This document shows positions 12,560-24,500 of a stretch of DNA of 64,000 nucleotides, piece after piece (the stretch's first letter is position 1; each line of letters opens with the position of its first letter). Origin of the DNA: Girardinichthys multiradiatus (lineage: Eukaryota > Chordata > Actinopteri > Cyprinodontiformes > Goodeidae); contig NC_061811.1 in assembly GCF_021462225.1 (NCBI RefSeq), positions 9,139,663-9,203,662 on the forward strand, in the 5' to 3' direction. Position numbers and translations under genes: made by a program. The notes beneath the pieces were generated by a model that was not told the DNA's origin, did not search any database, and saw only the letters and a list, made by a program, of their open reading frames with translations.

Positions 12560-14210
12560 TGCTTTCCAAAACAAACCGTCACACTAATGTAAAATAAATA
12601 GAATAAACACTTTCAGTGATTCACGTCGTCTTTGCGAAAGTCAAATAAACTATTTGAAGTCCGCACTGACTGGTTAGCAATCTGAATCTAAAAGTATGTG
12701 CCAGAGTGACAAAAATGGTCATAAAATACCTATGATGGGTGTTATTTATAACAACCAGCCTTATCATAAACCAGCTTTGTTAAAAATAGAAATTTAAAGT
12801 TTAAGTAGTAAAATTCTACGCCAATTGTGTCTAAAATATAAATGAGAGTAAAGAAGTTAAAACATCCCAGATCATTGGTCATATGAGGTGTGCTAACAGG
12901 ATCTCTGCACAGAGCTCATTTGTTTAGCTCCTCAAGTTTCTTTACATGCAAAAATGAAAGCTCATTGAGCCACTCAAGTTCAATGAGTGGCAGTTAAACC
13001 AGCAGAGGGAGGGGTTGAACTCAGAGACAGATAAGATGCAAATGTCTGACGTCATCAGGAAGTAAAATAAATAGTTCAGATCTGTACGTACTAAATACAG
13101 GTCAACATATTTAACTTATTGTCTCATATGGATGTACATTACATTGTAGATATTTAGAAAATATAGGAGGCCTGAAATGAAAAGGGGTGACGAATGTCTG
13201 GGACACACATGCAGCTTTAGAGCGTTGCTTCTGCTGGAAGCCACAGAATTTGCTACTCATTCAAATGAAAGCCATCTGCAATCATTGAAGGTTGTCAGAG
13301 CTGCAGCTGCAATTTTCTTTAAAATATACTCTTGGGTTTCTAGGTTGGAGATTTGAGGACTCATTAGAACTGAAAAATATTCCTCACACTGCAAGCAAGA
13401 TTTAATAAACATATTATAAAGCTGTTGATTTGTCTCGGATGTTGGAGTGTGGAGCAGGGAATGAAGTCAAAACCGAGTTAATGTGTGACACACAAATTCA
13501 ACTTTGCTGTTTAACCTACAAATTCTTTTTCTTTACAAATGTGCCATCAGTTAAAGGAAAATAATTAGGATTTCCAGTGTAAACATTAAAATGCAAAATT
13601 TATCGCAAAGAAGTACAAACTACCAACCACAAATGTACTTACTTTTTGTGCAAAGTTTATTATTAGAACTGAGGGATTTCATTAAACCAGTGGAACACAA
13701 AGTGCTGTAAAGTATCGATTCCTGAACATGTTCTTTAGTTTTAATGTGTAAAATGAATTGCAATCAGCTTTTATTGCTAATAGTAGATAGCATGACAACA
13801 TTAGCAATGTCCACTATTTTCCGACTTGCAACAAAATGTTCTAAAACTCAGGTCTGATGTTATTCCCAACTCCAAGCCCCAAAGTCAAAAGTAAATCCAA
13901 TGCAAGTGGGATTTGTCAACTGTTTGGATGCAAGCCACTATTAGCAATTAGCAATGTTCAAACAGTAAAAAAATAGATGGCAGCATGTCTGCGCATGGTT
14001 GAATGAGATGCACCCGGTCACAAATGCTAATAGATAGCAACTTTCCCTACATTTCATATACAGAGCAGTGTCGGATACTAAAATCAAAATTCCCAGTCAA
14101 AATTCTGATTTCAGCTGATGCTCTCACTGGGAACAGACAATTTAACTATGGTGGTGAACAAAAATTTTTACACTTCCTCTCTTATCATGGTGACTCAACA
14201 CTAGTGCACC
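12560..14210. other. asb2 distal-isoform intron, no recognised feature
   Basis: AT-rich sequence between the two asb2 first exons. I looked for exons on the minus strand and found none with convincing coding content. Small direct repeats (GCTAATAG, ATAGCA) occur near 13780 and 14025. Confidence 0.5.
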
Positions 14211-14429
14211 TCAAAAATTTCTGAAAATAATTTTAAATTGCATGTATCTTGGTATCTTGTTTACGAGTGATAATAGAGGATCAAACAGGAGATGGACAAA
14301 CAGATTGGGGCTTCGTGTGCAGTAAAGCGGGTGCTGCTCCTGTCTGTTGTGGTGAAGTAAGAGCGGAGCCAAAAAGTAAAGCTTTTGGTTCCGACCCACT
14401 CCTATGATCATGATATATGAATAGTGACT

Positions 14430-14840
14430 GAAAGAATGAAATCCCAGAGACAAGCGGCCAAAATGAGCTTCTTCTGTAAGGCGGCTGGACTCAGCCTTAG
14501 AGATGGAGAGAGGAGCTACGTTATCCGGAGGGAGCTTGAAGTAGAGCCGCTGCTTCTCTGCATCGAAGGTGAGTTGAGGTGGTTCGGGCATCTGATCAGC
14601 ATGCCTCCTGGGCGCCTCCTATTGGAGGTTTACATGGCACATCACACTGAGAGGAGACACTGGGGAAGATCCAGAACTCACTGGAAAGACTATATATCCC
14701 GTCTGACCTGGGAACACCTTGGGATCCCCCAGAATGCACTGGAGGGTGTCACCAGGGAGAAGAATGTCTGGGCTTCCCTCCTGGATCTGTTGCCCCAATA
14801 AGCTGAAAACAATGGATGGATGCATGCATGTCCATGGGGC
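14430..14840 (+). mobile_element. Non-LTR retrotransposon 3' fragment
   Basis: The plus strand encodes LRWFGHLISMPPGRLLLEVY, then RTHWKDYISRLTWEHLGIPQ and VWASLLDLLPQ. This is the C-terminal end of a LINE polyprotein common in fish genomes. It ends with an ATGGATGGATGCATG tail. It lies just downstream of the distal asb2 exon in an asb2 intron, in opposite orientation. Confidence 0.75.
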
Positions 14841-14904
14841 AGCAATGTAATGCATGACAGTTTGTAATAGACAGATTTGACTTATATCCGTCTGTTTTCC
14901 TTAC

Positions 14905-15101
14905 CGGAAGAAGTTTGGTGAAATGTGAAGGCTCTGGGAGCTGACAGCCAGTCTCTGCTTGAAATCACTGTTCAGTCTGTTGTAAAGAAACCTGGATCTG
15001 CTAACTGTAGTCATCCCTGGAAGAGCCCGAAGAAGCAGGATGTCTGACAGTGGGACTGCCATCTTCTTTACAAATAAAGGCAATGACCATGCAAATCAAA
15101 T
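14905..15101 (-). CDS. asb2: Alternative first coding exon of asb2 (distal promoter isoform)
   Basis: An exon with a good acceptor (TTTTTTCAG before 15101) and a strong donor (CG|GTAAGG after 14905). Its ATG at 15062 opens 52 codons plus two bases: MAVPLSDILLLRALPG... ending ...HISPNFF. The phase-2 end is the one needed by asb2 exon 12007-11838, which begins with a single base before GAT GCT GAC, so splicing gives FFR-DADPVVFAI and a 592-residue isoform. An upstream noncoding exon probably ends at 15584 (ATG|GTGAGT). Mammalian ASB2 also has two alternative N-termini. This reading is inference. The alternative is an unrelated small gene whose later exons I could not find. Confidence 0.6.
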
Positions 15102-16089
15102 CTGAAAAAACAGACGTTAGAAATAGAAAGTGGGGATCAGAAAAAGTATAAAAATACAAATCCAGAGATCTAGAAATATGCAGACTGTATTAGAGGCCCG
15201 GTGCAATAAAGAAAGCAGATTTAAAGAAGAGTTCAGTGGACAGTTCATCTCCTCATTTAAAGAAGACGAACAGTGTGCTGGGAGAAGTCAGAGAGCAGCA
15301 GCTCGACATTTTCAAGTGGGATACCTTTTAAGGGCATGTACAAAAGTGTTCAGTTCCACTTGATTCTCCTGCTGCAGAGTTTATGTGTGCAGTATCAGTG
15401 ACCCATCAAGCGTAGGCTAGGAATTATAATAACAAACGCATCTGAGAGAGGTGTTTTTTATATTTTACCTTAACAGACATCATACTTTAAACCAGTCAAA
15501 ATACCTGGTTCACATTTACTGACATTGAGAGCAGCAAGATGAACACAATTAGATAACCGCAACTTAAAGATTTAAAGACTCACCATAACACAGCCTTCTT
15601 TGTCATCCTCTTTTAGAGAAGTTGCTCTTTGCGAAGCTGCCAGTGGAGTGTGAAAACGTGCTGGAGGAAACCAACAACATCTGATATTGGTTTCACAATT
15701 ACTTCTGAGGAAGTGTTTATTAAAAAGGCTTCCTCATTGTCTACTGGAGGTGGCCTCTAGTGTTTGTCATGCATGTTTCGCAGGCACACTTTATCAAATT
15801 CAGTCTGCGATGGGGGAAGAAGTGGATAAAGCACACCTCTTATTTTATTTACTGTAGGTTATTTATAACAAGAGTAAGATTTGACATTTTTGGGTCAAAG
15901 TTGTGATACATTATCATAGTTATATGTTATATAACAAAATTAACAAGCAAGATGAAAATTAAATGTTTATTCAGTCTAAAACAAGACTAATCTACAGTTA
16001 AATGGCATTAAAAGACCAAAACCAGTGCTTACGTAGAATCTCAGAAATGTACCCTGGTATAGACTCCTGTTTTGTCAGGTTTGGACACG

Positions 16090-16620
16090 ATCCTGTTGAA
16101 CTTAATCATTTGTTTTGGGCCTCAGACTTCACATCTTTTGGGAGGTAGGTTTTAAGACAGGTTTAGGGAAGGTTTTAAGACAACTTCATGTGTAAGAGGA
16201 ACATTGTCCCGAGTGCAATAACTGCCTTATTAGGGGTCGTCCCTACGGGCACAACAATAACAACACATCAGGCCAACGCAATAGCATTCATTACATTACT
16301 TGCAAGGCATTCATGTGGAAGAAAGCTGCTCCTCCATCTCGTAAGCAGTGGGTGGTAGATGGTATGTCCCACTTAAAGCTTGAACATTTGAAACATAACT
16401 TCAACTACTCTATTCAGAACTATAATATTACATGGCAGCCATTTCTTTTGTACTTTGAAACTGAATTCTCCTTGAAATTAAGTCCAGTCCTACCCCCTTT
16501 TCTTTCTTTTCTCTCCCCTTCCCTACTGAGGGCTTTGTGATATATTAGCACCTATTGTTACTGTTTTGTGAGTTGTACTGTTCTAAAATCTTTAAACTCA
16601 ATAAAAAGACTTGAATAATA
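16090..16620 (+). mobile_element. LINE-1-like ORF2 C-terminal relic
   Basis: The plus frame at 16313-16540 reads MWKKAAPPSRKQWVVDGMSH and TWQPFLLYFE, typical of the L1 ORF2 end. It is followed by CTCAATAAAAAGACTTGAAT as a polyadenylation-like tail. Confidence 0.6.
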
Positions 16621-17224
16621 ACAAAACCGGTGCTTGATTAACTTTGTGACAGCGAAATAAATCAGACATTGTACAAATATGTGTTCAAAGTAGAAGATTG
16701 AAAATCCTTAAACCTGACACCACTGGAGCAGAAAAACAAGTCTTAAATAAACACATATTTTGGCTCCAAGTCAGAACCTTGGGCTGGGTAATTATGATTG
16801 TTTTTAGAAGTTCACTACATTAGTTTTATTCATCAATACAGGAGTTACCTGTCTGGTGGCATGTTTCAGGAAATACCCAACTGGAAAAAATGAGCTGTGC
16901 CATTGAACTATCATAAACCATTACAAGGAATTCTGTGACAATTTTCCATGGCAAGAACATTTACCCAGGAAATATCAGGTTACATTTTCATTATTAGCAA
17001 TGTTTAAGTTCCTATTAACAGCAGAAAAGTGCTTCAGGTGTTGGCGGCAGAACTCAGGATAGCAAAGCAAAGAAAAGTGCTTGGGTAATAGATATGGGTA
17101 ATAGATTTAATGTTTTCATCTCAGATCTTGGCTTTAAATGAAAGAGACGGTGCTGCATCCATGCATGTGTATTTTACCTGCTTAGTCCTGGCAGAGGTTT
17201 GTCCATCTTCAGCTTTAAAAAGGT

Positions 17225-17412
17225 AAGAGTGTATACCCTGAGCAGGTTCCCAGTTCATCAAAGGGCAACACAGACACACTAGAAAGGCAGCCATGTACAC
17301 ACTTCATTAGATAATGTAACATAAAATGTTTTTGGACTGTAGGAGGAATCTGGGATATCCAGAGAAAGCCGACACATGTTGTGGGTGGAGAACATGCAAG
17401 CTCCATGCAGAT
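17225..17412 (-). repeat. Reversed SINE body
   Basis: The reverse complement reads GCATGGAGCTTGCATGTTCT and CCTCCTACAGTCCAAAAACA, matching the SINE body at 8185-8525 by eye. Confidence 0.65.
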
Positions 17413-18235
17413 CAACTGTGTGGCATCATGGGATACATGTTCAACATAAGCCTGAAGCTGAGAAAGTACCACGGCTGTGGAAGACCTCCTGTGGGGTACC
17501 AGTGTCAAAGACCACACACCTGAAGGACTTCAGCAGCTACAGACAGGTAGTACAGACCTTTTTGACTGTGGTGGCATCAGCGATCTTCTATGGTGTAGTT
17601 TGTTGGAGCAGCAGCTTATCCACAGCTGAGAGGAAGCAGTTAGATAAGCCCATCAGGAAGGCCAGATGTGTCCTACGATGCACCCTGGACACAGTGGAGG
17701 TGGTGAGGGACTGAAGGACTCTGGCACAAAATAACATCACTGTTGGACAATATTGCCCAACCCACGCACGAAGCTGTTGCAGAACTGGATGGTTCCTTCA
17801 GTGACAGACAGCTGTGCACCTGAGTGCACAAAGGTGCGTTACCAAGGATCCTTCATCCCAGCAGCTGTTGACTTTATAACCATCACTGCTCCCAACACAC
17901 TTAATAGGTGTTTACATCCCTGCTGGTAGTTACAGTTTTTTCCATTTTTTGTAAAGTGTCTTTTCTCACGCACAAATACAAATGCGCTTTTTGTAATTTT
18001 TTTAAATCACCCTACTCAGTTGCACATTTCATGTGCCATTTTTAATAACTGCGTTTATTTTTAGGTTGTAATTGTTTTCCTTTACTGTACTGTCTACTCC
18101 TCCTTTTTGATTTTTATAATTGAGTGAGTACCAGTATGCTTCCACTTGCCTTTTATGTTGCTGCTGACACACCAGAATCTCCCCAGTGTGGGACAATAAA
18201 AAATATTTATTCTATTCTATTCTATTTTACGACAC
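17413..18235 (+). mobile_element. LINE (L2/Rex-type) 3' end with (TTCTA)n tail
   Basis: The plus frame reads VASAIFYGVVCWSSSLSTAE, then KQLDKPIRKARCVLRCTLD, the end of a fish LINE reverse transcriptase protein. The copy closes at GGACAATAAAAAATATTTAT, followed by TTCTA repeats to about 18231. Several in-frame breaks occur. Confidence 0.75.
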
Positions 18236-18299
18236 TTTGGGTGGCCTTGTTGCTGTTTTAATGCGATTTATAAATAAAGTGTTATGGTATTCTATTCTA

Positions 18300-19590
18300 T
18301 ATCCTTATCTCGGTTTGTTTTGTTACTGTATTTCCCAGCTTCCTTTGATAAAATAGAGGGCGATCACAATCAAAGACAACCCTGATTTCCTTGTTTTAAG
18401 ATTTGGTTGAGTAATTGTTTTTGTTTGTCTAACCTTTGAGATTCCAGCCAGCTTTGTTTGTGTTTGGCCTGCTGTAAAAGTTTCTGTTTAGCTGCAAATC
18501 AGAGGGTTTTCTGCTCCAAAAGGAGAGGGTAGTCTATCACCATGGTAACAGACTCAGAGCACATCACCATGCTTTCCTATTTATTTATTTTGAATGGTTT
18601 CCTTATTATTATTATTATTATAGTTCTCTGGTTCCCTAGCTTTGCTCTTGTTTAGTGTCTCGTTGTGTGTTCATGTTTTAATATTGGTTCCCTTGCACTC
18701 TCCTATTTATTAGTTTCTTTTCTGTTACTCCTCTCATCATTAGTTTTCCTCTTTTAGTTATTAATTACTTGGTTTTAGTTCCCTTTACATTCATTGTCCC
18801 TCTTAGCTTAGTTCCTCTAGTTTATCTTTATTCTCCAGTCCCTCCTTTATAGGTTAGCTTTAGTTGTTGTTTACTTTTATTCTAGTCCTCGTTTCCTCTG
18901 CTTCATTCTCAGTTTGTTCCATCAGTGTTGGTTTAGGTTTGTTTACTTTTGTAGTTGGGGTTTCTTTATGGTTTCTATTCTCCTAAGTTCTTAGATCTTA
19001 GGTTCTTGTGTTCCCTCCAGTTTCTCAGTTTCCTTTAGTTCATGTTTATTCTTGATTCTTGTGCTTTATTTATCTTGGTCTATAGTTTCGTTTTGCTCTG
19101 CTCATTGTCTTGTTAATTAGTCCCTTTTCTCATGCGTAAGTCTTCGTATTAGGTTCACCTGGCCCTCTGTCTTCCCGCATGCCTGTTCAACACCCGTGTC
19201 TGTTTCCCCTGATTACCTACCCTATTGTTCCATGTCTACCTTCATCTGTATTTAAGTTAATCTTTGTCCTTTGTTCCATGCGGTGTCGTTGGTCTTCTAT
19301 AGTCTGTCAGTTCTTGCCACATTTAGGTTTGTGCTGCGATCCAGTAACCAGGACTGTTTATTCATGAACTCTGTTACCTGGATCTTCTGTTAAGCCCGCA
19401 TTGGCATTTGTAAGTTGGCTCGCTTCATTAAACTGTGATATTCTCTCCAACTATCTCCGCTTGTCCTGCATCCCTGGTCCACCACTCAAATTGAACTATG
19501 ACAAAATAGGCACAAGCCTCCCATTGGATAATTACTGCTTGGCCGATTATGTTTCAGCTGGCAACACGTTATTTAAACCCAACTGTTGCA
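18300..19590. other. T-rich probable repeat, unclassified
   Basis: Strong pyrimidine bias with many TTAGTTCC and CCTCT words, then TATTTAAGTTAATCTTTGTC and a CTTCATTAAACTGTGA end near 19440. It looks like repeat or LTR-type sequence. No coding potential is evident, and I could not assign a family. Confidence 0.35.
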
Positions 19591-19599
19591 ATGAGTAGC

Positions 19600-20450
19600 T
19601 TCTCATTCCTTAAACAACCATGTCATAGTGAACGTCATAGTGAACGTAAGAGCCTTTCCAGACGCACAATGCGAAGGAAACTCAAGGGATTGGGACTGAA
19701 CAGCTGTGTAGCCTTAAGAAAACCACCAATCTATGAGGCTACCGGAAAAAAAGGCTTCAATGTGCTAGGGAGCATAAAGATTGGACTCTGGAGCAATGGA
19801 AGAAGGTCATATGGTCTGATGAGTCCAGATTTACCCTGTTCCAGAGTGATGGGAGCATCAGGGTAAGAAGAAAGGCAGGTGAAGTGATGCACCCATCATG
19901 CCAAGTGTCTACTGTACAAGCCTGTGGGGGCAGTGCTATGATCTGGGGTTGCTGCAGTTGGTCAGGTCTGGGTTCAACAACAGTATGCGTTTAAAGAATG
20001 AGGTCAGCTGACTACATGAATATACTGAATGACCAGGTTGTTCCATCAATGGATTTTTTCTTCCCTGATGGGACAGACATATTCCAAGATGACAATGTCA
20101 GGATTCATCAGGCTCAAATTGTGAAAGAGTGGTTCAGGGAGCATGACACACCATTCTCACACATGGATGGCCACCAAAGAGTCCAGACCTTAACCCCATT
20201 GAGAATCGTTGGGATGTGCTGGAGAAGGCTTTGCGCAGCGGTCAAACTCTACCATCATCAATGCAAGATCTTGGTGAAAAATGAATGCAAACCTGGGTGA
20301 AAATAAATCTTGTGACATTGCAGAAGTTTATCGAAACAATGCCACAGCGAATGCGTGTCGTAATCAAAGCTAAAGGCTATTAGAAAGCTAAAAGCTAAAG
20401 CTATTAGACTGTGTGACCTTTTTTTTTTGGCCAGGCAGTGTATATCAGAT
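19600..20450 (+). mobile_element. Tc1-like relic, family C
   Basis: A decayed plus-strand transposase: SRRTMRRKLKGLGLNSCVA, then TCATATGGTCTGATGAGTCC (WSDES motif), then GACATATTCCAAGATGACAA (QDD/N motif). It ends near TTGGCCAGGCAGTGTATA, a terminal-repeat-like end. Confidence 0.75.
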
Positions 20451-21470
20451 AAATTTTACAGGACTTCGGGTGGCTGATGTAAAAAATCATTCATTTGAAA
20501 ATAAATAGACCTGTTCTTTTATTTGGTTTATTTGGCACAGCATCTAAATGTGCTGGAATGTAAATGTTAAAGCAACCCGAAGCTCTGCTGCACAACTATT
20601 ATTCCTTCTTCTGCTGTTATAGTCAAAAAAATAAATTTGCAATGACTACTTTTTTCAAAGTGTTGCATCTCACCTTACTCTTGTGATTCAGACTAAACTA
20701 TCTGATTTCTGTTTGTGGTACAAAGATAACAGCTACACCAGTGGTTGTCAAACCCTGAAATACAAATGCAATATGGCTGCGATGCTCATAAAACCCAGGG
20801 ATACCTGCAGTAAAAACATTTGTTTTGCACTTCTGACTATCTGGATCTTATTAAATCTTTCACTCATACAGTACTAAATCACCTCCTTTAGGTTTCTACA
20901 TCGTCTGAGAACACAAAATGCAGAGAAGTGCATTACTATGATCTTGAATTGCTAACAGTAGACAGCCTGGTCACTCAGCATAATTAATTAGTAAATGAAA
21001 CTGGCTTCAAACTTGGACCACATCTAAATTGGATTCCTGTCAAACTCAGAAGCATGTTTCTACTTTAAAAAAGGTAAAACAAACTTTAAAAAAAAGGAAA
21101 TAGCACTTGCCTTTCAAATAAATTATACCAAAGACACCACTACAATTCAACTAGGCAGCCTAGGTACCACCAGTGGTACTTGTCCCACAGTTCTAAAACC
21201 ATGGAGCTACACTATTTTAATAGCAGACACATAACCAGTTTGCACAGCATTTTTAGTTCACCGGCTTAGAAGAGCTCTGGGCCACAGGCAGAAACGTTCA
21301 GAACGTGTCCCTGGTCTCCCCCACAAAACATAAATCAGTTATAATTTTGCATATTTACATATTTTTGTTGTCTGCCCTGCTCTGTTCTGTTCAGTCTCAA
21401 TAAAGCATAAAAATAAAAAAAACCATGCCTCCAGAGTTTTTGTGAAGTGCATTCTGGGCCGTCTCCCTGA
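20450..21470. other. Intergenic, no recognised feature
   Basis: AT-rich sequence upstream of ccdc197. The last 60 bp become more GC-rich and lead into the X-box. I see no gene or clear repeat. Confidence 0.5.
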
Positions 21471-21472
21471 TG

Positions 21473-21485
21473 GTTGCTAGGCAAC
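21473..21485. promoter_or_regulatory. Palindromic RFX X-box upstream of ccdc197
   Basis: GTTGCTAGGCAAC is a perfect palindrome. It fits the X-box form of two half-sites (GTTGCT and GGCAAC) separated by one base. It lies 58 bp before the ATG at 21544. RFX factors drive ciliary genes through such sites near the start (established). This agrees with a cilium-type coiled-coil product. Confidence 0.75.
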
Positions 21486-21543
21486 GCCTACACAAACCCA
21501 AGAAGAAGAGCCTTGACTGTGTGAAGACACATTTACAGCAGAC

Positions 21544-24500
21544 ATGGCGACGTCTCCTCTCCCTGTTCTGGACGGGGACACTTGTCCAAAACTGCAGATG
21601 GAAAAAAGAGTGAAAAACGTCTTTGTTACTCAGCTGGAAGACACCAGGTAGGCCTGACCTCCTCGTTTTGAACAGGACATTTAAAAAGGTCTTGACTAAA
21701 TCACATTGTTAGTAATGATCGGTTTGTTATTTAGAGACAGGAAAAAAGAAATGTTCTACATACCTGCAATGGAGGTAGGAATTAAAACTTTAAAATGTGG
21801 AATTGTTGTGACTTTTGCTTTAATTATGCTTGTTGCTTATTGTTGGACATTGCCAGAGTTTGGGTCAGTTCATCTGATTTTTTTTATAATGTCTAGACTC
21901 CAGGCAAACTCTTGATGCCTGGATTGAAAACGCTGAAAAAAATGTTAATTTCAAGAAAACAGGCCGAGCTGCATGACGTGGAGGTCCTGCTCGCACTCAA
22001 GACACAAGATTTCAGGAGCTGCATGGAGGCTCTTGCTCATAGAAGGTCCGAGCTGGAAATGAAACAACAACAAGTGAGCTGAAATCTCCTGAAGTTAATG
22101 TAGCAGACATTTAAAATGCTCTGGGAAAAAAAGACTGTCCTCTAGTGCCTTTTGGTTTTGGATGTTCTTCCAGGCTAAAGAGAAGGAGCTGAAATTCGAG
22201 AGGTTTGTGGCTGAGAATGAAGTGAAGCGACGGAGAGTCCTGAAACAGTGTCAAGCTACACTGGAGCAGAACATCCTGAAACAGAGAGAGCTGGAAGACT
22301 TGACAGAACAGCTGAAAAAACTGGAAGCAAGGTGAGGATGTGAAACAAATAGTTAATATAAGAAAAAAATTTCATTGTTTGCTGAGCCCATCTCAATCTC
22401 ACAGGAGGCAAGTTTTAAAGCAGAGAACGGAAAAATACAAAATCTACGAGGACTATTTGATGAAAACTCTAGATCATCTCCCTAGCAGTAAGTCCAGCGC
22501 TTATTATATACAGCTGAAACCAGATATTTACATACACTGAAGAAAAAGACATATAATCTTTTTTTATCTCACTTTTTGAAAATAAATTAAATGTAACGTT
22601 CTATGTTTTGGTCAGTTAGGATTAACCTAAATAATTTCTATTACGCAGAATAAAATTTATCTGATTAATTCACAACATTTGAGTTAAATCGAGGTACACC
22701 TGTTGACGTATTTTAAAGCAACACGTCAAACAATCTTTCCGTGACATCATGGAAACATCCAACAAAATCATAAAACAATAGTGGTATAACCAGCATGGTA
22801 CTGTCCAGCTATCATACAGTTCAGGGAGGAGATGGGTTCTGTGTCCAAGTAAGGAATATTGTTATATTTAAAGAAAAGGGGGAAGCTTCTAAACCTGAGA
22901 ACACCATCCCAACCATGAAGTACAGGGGTAGGCAGGATCATGTTGTGTGGGAGTTTTGATGCAGGAGGGACTGGTGCACTATACGAAATAGATGAAATTA
23001 CGAGGAAAGACCATTATGTGCAAATATTTAAGCAATACCTCAAATCATCAGCTAAGAGGTTAAGGCTCTGTCACAAATTAGTCTCCTAATTGTACAATAA
23101 CCATAGGCATACTGCCAAATTACTTTAATACTGGCTTAAGCATAATAAGGTCAATGTTTTGGTGTGGTCATCAGAAAGCCCTGATCTCAGTCCCCTAATA
23201 AATTTGTGGGTAGAGTAAAAAAAAAAAAAGGGTTTTAAAAACTATTTTCTCTCATTATTTTGACATTTAGCAAAAAGAAATGATTTTGTTAATCCACTCT
23301 GACCAAAAGCAGGAATTACTGCCATACAGGGAGGAAGAATGTGAATGTATTTCAATCTCCTCTGTTAATTTGGCCTTGGCATCAAGATGGAACAAAACGT
23401 GTGCAATTTCTTCCAGTTTACCATCACAGCAGCTACGAATCTTTGGTCACGCCCATCATTCGGCGCCACGAGACGCTGTCCATCACCCACCAGGAACTGC
23501 TGCAACGTTTGCGGCACATGGACGTGGAGGTGGAAAAGGGTCAGCGGCAGCTGCAAAGCATGAAGCAGCAGCACAGCATTAAAAAACTGGTAAGAGATCT
23601 ACAGTATAAGCCTTTAGATAATACTTCTGATTATCATACGGCTGTAATGATTGTATTTTTCATGCACAGATGTCAAACAAAGAATTATCTGAACTGCAGA
23701 GCGAGTTAGAAAGCCTCAAAGAGAAGAACAAGCAGGCTGAGGTTAACCTGCTGATGAAACAAGATATATCAAGAGACAAGGTGTGCTTTCTTCAACATTA
23801 GAGTTTAAAGATGGTTTAAAGACAGTAGATAAAAACACGGAAATGTGCATCCGTGTCTCCCAGGTTGAAGAAGTTGGAAAATTACTTATGGCTGTCAACA
23901 ATCTAGCACAACAGTGTTACCTTCCAGAGTTTGGACCGCTGGAAAGCATGAGTGTACTGACTATGATGGACATGGTGAAGGTAACATCCTCATGTACGGA
24001 GCTCCCTATCTGCATTCAAATAATACAGTCGAACTGGAATAATAAGCAAGATTATTTTCATTACTCGGTTCAAAGTTGAAGGTTAAAATGCACTCGTGAA
24101 AAATTAGGACACTCGGTGAAAGCCTGTGTATACTTATTTGGGCATAACTGATATATTTATATCAACTTAAACAATGATGATAAATACAGGTAAAATTAAT
24201 AAAGAATAACATCAAAAGAAAAATAAAATTTTTGAGTATTTCTTTATTGTAATTTGTTTTAAGTGTATTTTTTTGGTGAAGCACACATTAGGACGCCTCT
24301 GCATTTCTTCATACTTAAAATAGCTAAAATCACACCCAGATATCTGGAGCACATGGTTAGATCATTTTTACATAGTTCAGCTCCTGACTGTTGAGATGAG
24401 GGTGAACACTCTCAGGATCCAAAGAGTTGTCTGATGCCTGTAGCAGCTTGTGAGTCTGGTAGGACATTTAAAGAGGTAACATAGTTTAAAATCACTGTAA

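Noticed and set aside
21896..21955. Earlier exon 2 acceptors for ccdc197 (TCTAG and CTCCAG)
   Set aside because: In the phase set by exon 1 both lead to stop codons; TTTCAAG|A at 21955 keeps the frame.
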